Assembly: GCF_000467185.1 (NCBI RefSeq)
Contig: NZ_BATM01000037.1
Span: 1-64,000, forward strand
Source of the DNA: Vibrio ezurae NBRC 102218
GTDB taxonomy: Bacteria; Pseudomonadota; Gammaproteobacteria; Enterobacterales; Vibrionaceae
DNA: 64,000 bases
Direction of reading: 5' to 3'
Part shown: positions 57,586-64,000 of the stretch, in pieces
How the letters are laid out: each line of letters opens with the position of its first letter
How positions within the stretch are numbered: the first letter of the stretch is position 1
The notes under the pieces: generated by a model
What the model was told of the DNA's origin: nothing
The model's input: only the letters and a program-made list of their open reading frames with translations
The model's database searches: none
Position numbers and translations under genes: made by a program

Positions 57586-57611
57586 ATTTTTTTATCAGTA
57601 GTAGAGTAGTC

Positions 57612-57879
57612 AAGGTCGAAGGAAGCGATGGTTGAAGATTTCAATCTCACTCAGGAAGAGTAGAAGGAAAGAACCGCCTTTGGCGAATTGGGTTAACAAT
57701 GGATGGTTTTTTTTCTCATGTGAGAACCCGGATAGGAATGGCTTAGGATTAGCCCTGCAAATGGATATTTGCGACGGATTTTAAAAATCATCAGGACGAT
57801 GAATAACAAAATGTTGGCACGGAAAGCATTAATAACAAATGGAATTTTGCGAGCGATAGGGAGACCTATCGCTTTTTTA
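57612..57879 (+). ncRNA. CsrB/CsrC-family regulatory RNA
   Basis: About 268 nt with 13 GGA motifs. Several are presented in hairpin loops: ACTC-AGGAA-GAGT (57650-57662), GCAAAT-GGAT-ATTTGC (57757-57772), CATC-AGGA-CGATG (57789-57801). It ends in a terminator, AGCGATAGG-GAGA-CCTATCGCT plus T run (57852-57878), whose loop also carries GGGA. Repeated GGA in loops is the binding mark for the CsrA protein, which this RNA should sequester. csrC of E. coli lies in the same place, between engB and yihI. No protein is encoded. The 5' end is approximate. Whether it is csrB, csrC or csrD of vibrios cannot be told. Confidence 0.88.
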
Positions 57880-58091
57880 TTGTCTAAATAAAGCCATTTG
57901 TTTTGAGCGTTCAACTCATTGGTCAATGATTTGCTTGCTAGAAGGGCTTTTTGAGAGTGACTTCGCTTTGTTTTGATGTTTGAGTCTATTTCCTCTGTAA
58001 ATAGAAAAAATTCGCTAAATTGCAGGTTTTTTCTACACTCTTTCTTCATATTTTGGTAAGTTGCGCCTCTTACGCTAAATAGGCATCTTGA
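57880..58091. other. Spacer before the methyltransferase gene
   Basis: About 210 bases, AT-rich, no gene. It presumably holds the promoter of the methyltransferase-yihI-DUF2489 unit. Confidence 0.35.
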
Positions 58092-58772
58092 ATGTTAGAT
58101 TGTCCACTTTGTCATCATGATGATATCCAGTTTTATTGGGAAGATAAGCGCAGGCAATATCTGCAATGCCAGCGCTGTGAGCTCGTCTTTGTTGATCCGA
58201 ATCAGAGATTAGATGCAAGCCAAGAAAAGGCGCACTATGACCTGCACGAAAATGACCCTTCTGATGCCGGTTATCGCAGATTCTTATCTAGAGTTCAGCA
58301 ACCACTTGTTGAGCGAATTGGCCCTCATAAGCAAGGGCTAGATTTTGGTTGTGGCCCGGGCCCAACATTATCTTTGATGATGGAAGAGGCGGGTCATCAG
58401 GTAGATTTATATGATCTCTACTATTATCCAGATATGAGTGTACTGAATAAACAGTACGATTTTGTCACTGCAACCGAAGTCATTGAACACCTGTATAAGC
58501 CCGACGAGGTTTGGGCGCAGTGGATAACAATGTTGAAGCCCGGCGCTTGGCTGGGCTTGATGACCAAAATGGTGCGCGGAGTAGAAGCCTTCGCCACTTG
58601 GCACTACAAGAATGATCACACACACGTGGTGTTTTTTAGCCGAAGTACCTTTGAGTTTTTAGCTGTCCGAGACAAGCTAGAGCTAGAATTTATTGAAAAC
58701 GATGTAATTTTATTGAGGAAGTCGAGTAATGAGTCGACAAAAGAAATCGAGAAAGCCAGGTTCAGTCGCTGA
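58092..58772 (+). CDS. Class I SAM methyltransferase with N-terminal zinc ribbon
   Basis: 226 residues. Two CxxC pairs at the start (CPLCHHDD, LQCQRCELVF) form a probable zinc ribbon. The SAM motif is GLDFGCGPGPTLSLM (83-97), then ATEVIEHLYKPDE (post-I/motif II) and MLKPGAWLGLMT. The substrate is unknown. Its last 44 bases overlap the yihI start in another frame, so the two are co-translated. Confidence 0.85.
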   Translation: MLDCPLCHHDDIQFYWEDKRRQYLQCQRCELVFVDPNQRLDASQEKAHYDLHENDPSDAGYRRFLSRVQQPLVERIGPHKQGLDFGCGPGPTLSLMMEEAGHQVDLYDLYYYPDMSVLNKQYDFVTATEVIEHLYKPDEVWAQWITMLKPGAWLGLMTKMVRGVEAFATWHYKNDHTHVVFFSRSTFEFLAVRDKLELEFIENDVILLRKSSNESTKEIEKARFSR

Positions 58773-59277
58773 AGTAGAACCAGCGGTTACTCGTAACCGT
58801 TCAGCATCTGATGTTGAAGGACGTTTACGCAAAAAGCTGAAAAAACGTAAAGGCCAAAAAGCCGGTAACCGACATTCAGTAGAGAATGAATCAAAAAATA
58901 GTCAAGGGCGCGCTAAACGTGATCCTCGTCTGGGCTCTAAGAAAAAGATCCCATTGATTGTTGAACCTACTGTTAAGCCAACCAAGCAACAGCGCAAGTA
59001 CACGGCTGAGCAAGAGTTGGATGCACTAGAAAATGATGCACAACTGAATGTGTTGCTTGAGCGCATTGAGAGCGGTGAATCGTTAGGTGGTGGTTTACAA
59101 GCCTACGTTGATCAGAAGCTAGATCGCATTGAAGTACTAATGAACCAGTTAGGTCTATTAGAGCCTGAAGATGAGATTGAAGCGCCAATTGAGCAACCAA
59201 AGAGCAAGAAACCACGTACAGAAGATGAGTTACTGGCTTCATTTGAAGACCTAGATTTAGGCGATTTCAAGGACTAA
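58729..59277 (+). CDS. yihI: YihI, GTPase-activating regulator of Der
   Basis: 182 residues. Very basic N-terminal half (SRQKKSRKPGSV, RLRKKLKKRKGQKAGNRH, DPRLGSKKKIPLIV) and an acidic C-terminal half ending EDELLASFEDLDLGDFKD. In E. coli YihI raises the GTPase activity of Der (EngA) and so slows late 50S assembly. Placed beside hemN as in E. coli. Confidence 0.92.
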   Translation: MSRQKKSRKPGSVAEVEPAVTRNRSASDVEGRLRKKLKKRKGQKAGNRHSVENESKNSQGRAKRDPRLGSKKKIPLIVEPTVKPTKQQRKYTAEQELDALENDAQLNVLLERIESGESLGGGLQAYVDQKLDRIEVLMNQLGLLEPEDEIEAPIEQPKSKKPRTEDELLASFEDLDLGDFKD

Positions 59278-59283
59278 ACATCA

Positions 59284-59772
59284 ATGGATATGGTCGTGCT
59301 GGCTTCGATTGGAGCTATCATCATCCTTGGATTAGCAGCGTATGCGGCTTATTTACTGAAAAAACTAAATAAGCAGAAGCAGCTGATTCAGCAGCATCAA
59401 GCATTGGCGATCGCTAAGCGGAATGCCAAGATCTTTGAGAGTGTTGATACCTTATGCTTAGCGGGTATACAGGGGCAATGCGATCTCTCTGAGCTGAGCA
59501 TACGTTTGTGTAATATTCTGGATTATGTGCAAGGTGAGCAGCGCATTGATGTTGCTGAGTGCTATCCTGCGTTGAGCGAACTGTTCAAGGTGGTCAAGGA
59601 TATGGCGCGAGGTGATGAGCGCCAGCAACTGGCTAAGCAGGAACGCATGAAGCAAAATTTAGCTCGTCACAAAACCGAAACTCGTTTAAATGATGCGATC
59701 ATTGCAGAGTTAAAAGATTTGCAAGGTAGAGTGGCGCCACTCAATCAGCAGATTTCGATTCAAATGAAATAG
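59284..59772 (+). CDS. DUF2489 membrane-anchored protein
   Basis: 162 residues. One N-terminal membrane helix (VLASIGAIIILGLAAYAAYLL), then a coiled-coil start (KKLNKQKQLIQQHQ) and a helical domain with LCLAGIQGQCDLSELSIRLCNILDYV. DUF2489, function unknown. It begins six bases after yihI, the same pairing seen in many vibrios by gene family. Confidence 0.82.
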   Translation: MDMVVLASIGAIIILGLAAYAAYLLKKLNKQKQLIQQHQALAIAKRNAKIFESVDTLCLAGIQGQCDLSELSIRLCNILDYVQGEQRIDVAECYPALSELFKVVKDMARGDERQQLAKQERMKQNLARHKTETRLNDAIIAELKDLQGRVAPLNQQISIQMK

Positions 59773-59902
59773 CATCTGTCTCTAGGCGTGATCTAGCTAT
59801 CAAACATAAATCCTGCTCTATGATATTTTTGGTAGCCAGTATCGCCCTCCTGTAACAGTGGCAAAATAACCCGCCTTTCTTAGTTGTACTTAGGATATTC
59901 GT

Positions 59903-61276
59903 ATGTCTAGCCGACAAATCATCTGGGATCAGAGTGTATTGGATAAATACAATTACTCTGGACCTCGCTACACCTCTTACCCAACGGCCGTGGAGTTTCA
60001 CGAAGCATTTACTGTTGCGGAGCTAGACATTGCTTATATGCAATATCCAGAACGTCCTTTGTCTTTGTATATTCATATCCCATTTTGTCATAAGCTTTGC
60101 TACTACTGTGGTTGTAATAAGGTGATTACTCGTCATCAGCACAAAGCGGATGAGTACTTAGATGTGTTGGAGTTTGAAATTCGTCAACGTGCTGCTTTAC
60201 TTGCTCAGCGCAACGTCAATCAACTGCATTTTGGCGGAGGCACACCGACGTTTCTGACTAAGGCTCAAATTACTCGCCTAATGACGGTTATTTACGAGGA
60301 GTTTAACTTTAACCCTGATGCTGAAATTAGTATTGAGGTTGACCCACGTGAGATCGAGTTGGATATGCTGGATCATTTGCGTGAAAATGGTTTTAACCGT
60401 TTAAGTATTGGCGTTCAAGATTTCAATAAAGACGTACAAAAAGTCGTGAATCGCGAGCAAGACGAAGACTTTATTTTTGCTATGGTGGCGCGCGCAAAAC
60501 AATTGGGTTTCCGTTCTACCAACCTAGACCTGATTTATGGTTTACCTCTACAAACCGCAGATTCTTTCGCTGAAACAATGCGCCAAGTGCTCACAATGCG
60601 TCCAGGCCGTTTATCAGTGTTTAATTACGCTCATATGCCACAGTTGTTTGCAGCGCAGCGTAAAATTAAGGACCAAGACCTTCCGATTGCTTCTGAACGT
60701 ATGTCTATCTTACAGCAAACCATTGAGACACTTACGACCGAAGGTTATCAATTTATCGGTATGGACCACTTTGCGCTTCCAGAAGATGAGTTGGCAGTGG
60801 CACAACGCAATGGTGAGCTGCATCGAAACTTCCAAGGTTACACGACACAAGGTGATTGTGACTTAATTGGTTTTGGGGTCTCTGCTATTTCTATGGTTGG
60901 AGATACTTATGCGCAAAACCAAAAAGAGTTGAAGTTGTATTATTCTCAGATGGAAGAGAAGCGCTATGCCTTGTGGAAAGGTGTGTCTTTGGATAGCGAT
61001 GACCTTGTTCGCCGGGAAGTGATCAAGCAGCTGATTTGTAATTTCACTTTGAATAAGAGTGAGATTGAACAGCAGTTTGGACTTACTTTCGATACTTACT
61101 TTGACGAAGATTTAGGTTTGTTACAAACCTTTGTCACAGATGGTTTAGTTGAAGTGTCGGACTCTGAGATCCACGTTAACCTACGTGGTCGTTTATTAAT
61201 TCGTAATATTTGCATGTGCTTTGATAAGTACTTCAGAGCAAAAGCGCGTCAGCAACAATTCTCACGCGTAATTTAA
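59903..61276 (+). CDS. hemN: Oxygen-independent coproporphyrinogen III oxidase
   Basis: 457 residues, full HemN length. Radical-SAM enzyme for anaerobic haem synthesis. Cluster cysteines are Cys62, Cys66 and Cys69 in HIPFCHKLCYYCGC, with the extra Cys71. The second SAM site is GGGTPTFL. The C-terminal domain with RNICMCFDKYFR separates true HemN from the HemW type. No clear FNR box was found upstream. Confidence 0.96.
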   Translation: MSSRQIIWDQSVLDKYNYSGPRYTSYPTAVEFHEAFTVAELDIAYMQYPERPLSLYIHIPFCHKLCYYCGCNKVITRHQHKADEYLDVLEFEIRQRAALLAQRNVNQLHFGGGTPTFLTKAQITRLMTVIYEEFNFNPDAEISIEVDPREIELDMLDHLRENGFNRLSIGVQDFNKDVQKVVNREQDEDFIFAMVARAKQLGFRSTNLDLIYGLPLQTADSFAETMRQVLTMRPGRLSVFNYAHMPQLFAAQRKIKDQDLPIASERMSILQQTIETLTTEGYQFIGMDHFALPEDELAVAQRNGELHRNFQGYTTQGDCDLIGFGVSAISMVGDTYAQNQKELKLYYSQMEEKRYALWKGVSLDSDDLVRREVIKQLICNFTLNKSEIEQQFGLTFDTYFDEDLGLLQTFVTDGLVEVSDSEIHVNLRGRLLIRNICMCFDKYFRAKARQQQFSRVI

Positions 61277-61298
61277 TTGGTAACATTGAGATAAACAT

Positions 61299-61324
61299 TC
61301 TGGGTAAGGAAGACCTTACCCAGA
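61299..61324. terminator. Hairpin between hemN and the gtr operon
   Basis: An 11-bp perfect stem TCTGGGTAAGG/CCTTACCCAGA with loop AAGA, between convergent genes. T tracts are weak in both directions. Confidence 0.7.
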
Positions 61325-61370
61325 TTAAGTTAACGGATCATCGATATTGGTTCGCTGACATATCTATCGT

Positions 61371-63161
61371 TTAATCCATCGAAACTAACAGCTTATTCCC
61401 TTCTTTTTTCACGCTCGCTTCACCTTGAATCTTCTCTCTAGGCTCGTTCACCACTTCAATCTTAGCGTTGCGCCATCCAAACTGATAAAGGTATGGCTTG
61501 ATGTAGTGATAACGTAAATTTGAAGGGTTTTTAAATGAGTTCGAATTCGTTTTATCCAGCATATACTGCGTCATTTTTTCTTCATCCACACTCACAATCA
61601 CCTTATCAAACGCTTGTGGCTGATGTAGGTAGTGATTAGGGTCGTGTCTTTCAAAAATGCTCGTAATGATCTGTCGATTAAACGCATAGTGATCATTATA
61701 ACTGTGCATTAAGTAGGAGAACGGGATAAATAAGCTCACTAGCACACACAATCGCCATCCTTTATTGGGAATGAGTAGCAGAAGCATGGCCATTCCAATA
61801 GGGAAGGTGACTCCAGAACGCAGTGGCACATCAACACCCAGAGGTATGACACTGGCATACAATGAAATAACGACAATCGATACAATAGCGGTGTATTTAA
61901 AGTGTTTTTTCAGTGCCCATAAATAGGTCAGTGCGATCGGAATATAAAACAGCGGACTCAATCTGGCTAAGTACTGCATTTCATAATTTAAGTTACCGGC
62001 ACTCTTGGCAATATTTGATAGCAAAGCAGTTAAGCTGTTAGACGGGGTTTCGTGTCGCCAGCTAACAAAGTGAATTAAGGTGGCATGATCGGTGAAAAGA
62101 GCGGTATAGGCCAATACCAAACCGTTGGCAACGGCATAGCCTAGGACATAGCCTAAAATCCAGAAGCACAAGAATTTGATGATGTTTGGATAACTTGACT
62201 CTGCCAGTTTAGATACAAACAACAGTGGCATTAAAAAGTAAAAGGCGGGGTAGGTCGCAAATAATAAGGCCCCTGCAATAAGTAGCATTAAATGCGGGTT
62301 GAATTTGTCTTTATAGCAAGCAAACAGTGCCAGCATAAAACAGCCTGGTACTAGTGTCATTGGCCATTTGAGTAACATGGTAAAAGACGGAATATTCAGG
62401 ACTAATAAAGCAATAGCGATTGCCAGCCAACGATCTTTCTTAACACCTAGCGCAACCTTATAGGCAAAAATAAAGATGAATAAGTTCGCCAATGAAGCCG
62501 CGACAAAAGCTGGAAGCTCTTTTAATACGCCATATAACGCGAAATTAATCCAGCGCCCTTCGGTGACGAATTTTTCACTGTATCCATCCATATAAGGCAG
62601 TGCATCGTGCGCTATGTTTGCAGACATGGATAAATGCAAATTGAAGATACTGACGGCAGCGAATATGGCAACGATCAGCCACTGCACAAGGCGCACTGTG
62701 TCGAAGCGACCTTGATGATCATATAAGCCCTGAATCAAATTTTGCATTGATACTCCTTCGGTAAACACTTTTTTATAGCCGAGATAGTTGATTGCCATCG
62801 ATACACACACCGCCAGAGCTTGCCCTATGTAAACATGCAGTCCGACATAATGTACTAACAAAAATAAAGTGCCGGTTGAGCAAGATAAGGAGGTTAAGTT
62901 CACTACGCAAAATGGAATGAACTGCCCTGTTTTTTTTTCGCTATTGAATACAAAGGTCCGATTCAGCGTGTAACTGACCAGCATGCCAATAAAGTACGAC
63001 AAAACAGAAGAAACTAAATAACGCCCAGACAGTTCATAAAAAGCCATAAAGGCCAGATATGCCGTGAGGGTGTTGATTCCCCCCACGATTGCAAAACGAA
63101 ATTTTTGTCGTAAATCTGAATACAGCAGATTACTCAACAGTTGAGTTGTTTTGGTCAACAT
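61371..63161 (-). CDS. GtrA flippase fused to a GtrC-like glucosyltransferase
   Basis: 596 residues. Residues ~10-135 are a GtrA domain with four membrane helices: FRFAIVGGINTLTAYLAF, LNRTFVFNS and INYLGYKKVFT. From ~139 on there is a second polytopic domain of about ten helices with HDALPYMDGYSEKFVTEGRW, which fits the GtrC/Glucos_trans_II group, and a soluble tail. GtrA flips bactoprenol-linked glucose and GtrC adds it to O antigen, so one chain could do both. A strong internal ribosome site precedes Met139. It overlaps gtrB by 32 bases. Confidence 0.78.
   Translation of the reverse strand: MLTKTTQLLSNLLYSDLRQKFRFAIVGGINTLTAYLAFMAFYELSGRYLVSSVLSYFIGMLVSYTLNRTFVFNSEKKTGQFIPFCVVNLTSLSCSTGTLFLLVHYVGLHVYIGQALAVCVSMAINYLGYKKVFTEGVSMQNLIQGLYDHQGRFDTVRLVQWLIVAIFAAVSIFNLHLSMSANIAHDALPYMDGYSEKFVTEGRWINFALYGVLKELPAFVAASLANLFIFIFAYKVALGVKKDRWLAIAIALLVLNIPSFTMLLKWPMTLVPGCFMLALFACYKDKFNPHLMLLIAGALLFATYPAFYFLMPLLFVSKLAESSYPNIIKFLCFWILGYVLGYAVANGLVLAYTALFTDHATLIHFVSWRHETPSNSLTALLSNIAKSAGNLNYEMQYLARLSPLFYIPIALTYLWALKKHFKYTAIVSIVVISLYASVIPLGVDVPLRSGVTFPIGMAMLLLLIPNKGWRLCVLVSLFIPFSYLMHSYNDHYAFNRQIITSIFERHDPNHYLHQPQAFDKVIVSVDEEKMTQYMLDKTNSNSFKNPSNLRYHYIKPYLYQFGWRNAKIEVVNEPREKIQGEASVKKEGNKLLVSMD
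62745..62761 (-). promoter_or_regulatory. Internal ribosome-binding site within the gtrA-gtrC fusion
   Basis: On the minus strand, GAAGGAG stands six bases before an in-frame ATG (62747) exactly at the junction of the two domains. It could allow separate synthesis of the transferase half. Confidence 0.6.
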
Positions 63162-64000
63162 TATTGTCTCGGTTATTATGGTCGCGGTTTTTCTTGATGA
63201 TATAAAGTGGGCGATCTTTAGATTCATTATAAATACGAGCGATGTATTCACCCAAAATACCAATAGAAATTAGCTGAACCCCTCCGATGAACAGAATAGC
63301 CACCAATAAAGAAGCCCAACCAGACTCCCAATGGTCGGTCATTAAGCGAATATAGACCGAATAAAGTAGCATTAACATGGCTACACCAGAGCAGGCAAAC
63401 CCCATCATAATGGACAGTTTTAAGGGTTTTACGGAAAACGATAAAATGCCATCGATGCCAAACTTCAACATTTTGGTGAGCGGATATTTAGATTCACCCG
63501 CAAAACGAGCACTGCGCTCATAGTTTATTGAGGTTTGATTGAAACCAATCCAGCTCACCATACCTCGGATAAAGCGAGATTTTTCTGGCATCGCGATTAA
63601 ATGGTCAACGACTTGACGATCCATCAAGCGAAAATCGCCAGTATCAAGGGGGATTTTGACTTCAGATAAATAGTTCAATAAGCGGTAGAACCACTTTGCG
63701 GTCATGAGTTTAAATTTAGATTCACCATCGCGGCTTGAACGGGTGCCATACACAACGTCAAAGCCTTCTTCCCATTTTGCGATCATATCTTCTATGAGTT
63801 TTGGGGGATCTTGCAGGTCTGCATCGATTAATACGACCGCATCTCCAGTGCTGACATCTAAGCCCGCGCTAACGGCTTGCTGGTGGCCAAAGTTTCGGGA
63901 AAAAGAAATGACACGGATATTGTCATGAGCTTTACCATGTACCAGTAGTTTTGCTTCGGTATCATCGGCGCTGCCATCGTTGACAAAGATTAGCTCAAAT
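63130..64000 (-). CDS. gtrB: Bactoprenol glucosyltransferase GtrB-like (5' partial)
   Basis: At least 289 residues; the start lies beyond the window. GT2 family like DPM1: FVNDGSADDT, SRNFGHQQAVSAGL, the catalytic D-x-D in IDADLQDPP, GTRSSRDGESKFK and RFIRGMVSWIG. Two C-terminal membrane helices follow (about 195-215 and 230-255). It transfers glucose from UDP-glucose to undecaprenyl phosphate on the cytoplasmic face. Operon with the gtrA-gtrC fusion. Confidence 0.9.
   Translation of the reverse strand, partial: FELIFVNDGSADDTEAKLLVHGKAHDNIRVISFSRNFGHQQAVSAGLDVSTGDAVVLIDADLQDPPKLIEDMIAKWEEGFDVVYGTRSSRDGESKFKLMTAKWFYRLLNYLSEVKIPLDTGDFRLMDRQVVDHLIAMPEKSRFIRGMVSWIGFNQTSINYERSARFAGESKYPLTKMLKFGIDGILSFSVKPLKLSIMMGFACSGVAMLMLLYSVYIRLMTDHWESGWASLLVAILFIGGVQLISIGILGEYIARIYNESKDRPLYIIKKNRDHNNRDNNVDQNNSTVE

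Noticed and set aside
57693..58049. Minus-strand open frame of 118 codons
   Set aside because: It lies across the CsrB/CsrC-type RNA and its terminator, has no recognisable domain and no ribosome site; the RNA explains the sequence better.
59773..59902. FNR box upstream of hemN
   Set aside because: No TTGAT-N4-ATCAA match could be found by eye.

Overview
The window is chromosomal DNA of a gammaproteobacterium, almost certainly a Vibrio or close relative. The main evidence is blocks of gene order shared with Escherichia coli and known from Vibrio chromosome 1: hemYXDC / cyaA-cyaY-lptM-lysA-dapF-yigA-xerC-yigB; yigL-pldB-rhtB; gor-rlmJ-prlC-rsmJ-uspA-uspB-yhiN; ubiE-ubiJ-ubiB-tatABC-tatD; polA-spf-engB-Csr RNA-yihI-hemN. 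Protein sequences and moderate, somewhat AT-rich composition agree. Species cannot be fixed from the sequence alone. No CRISPR array, insertion sequence, prophage or plasmid gene was seen.

Layout. 0-1.5 kb: a tRNA-Ser(UGA) followed by an AT-rich islet with a small membrane protein and a tail-anchored J-domain protein. 1.5-17.7 kb: haem genes hemCDXY reading left, divergent from cyaA (class I adenylate cyclase) across a region with a good CRP site and a terminator-like hairpin in the cyaA leader; then lysine/DAP genes, xerC, HAD phosphatases, tapT, a lipoprotein, pldB and rhtB. 17.8-21.2 kb: an arsenate-resistance operon arsR - GAPDH - Cys-dependent phosphatase - arsJ. 21.2-23.7 kb: acyltransferase and small conserved genes. 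24.1-29.8 kb: a peptide-type ABC importer (fused double ATPase, binding protein, two permeases) with a multi-hairpin leader, a GcvB-type motif and three hairpins between binding protein and permeases. 30-33.2 kb: a SPOR protein and a three-gene accessory cassette (nucleotidyltransferase; nucleotidyltransferase-like/kinase fusion; HAD phosphatase). 33.4-42.5 kb: gor to yhiN block, with asnC and ftnA. 42.8-45 kb: a class I HMG-CoA reductase and a DMT transporter. 45.3-52.3 kb: ubiquinone, Tat, tatD, hemB and a GNAT gene. 52.3-61.3 kb: polA with a DnaA-box/GATC-rich upstream region, Spot 42 RNA, engB, cytochrome c4, a CsrB/CsrC-family RNA, a methyltransferase, yihI, a DUF2489 gene and hemN. 61.4-64 kb: a gtr-type glucosylation operon cut by the window edge, with GtrA fused to a GtrC-like transferase.

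How the parts fit: haem synthesis recurs (hemB, hemC, hemD, hemX, hemY, hemN) beside cytochrome c4, ubiquinone and Tat genes, so much of the window serves respiration. cyaA/CRP, Spot 42 and the Csr RNA are three global carbon-regulatory elements. Accessory functions (arsenate export, the sugar/phospho-cassette, gtr genes, the J-protein islet) sit between core blocks. The most rewarding places to look are the three-gene cassette at 30.5-33.2 kb, the Csr-type RNA with its upstream dyad, the phosphatase inside the ars operon, the structured leader at 24.15-24.27 kb, the origin-like motifs before polA, and the GtrA-GtrC fusion.
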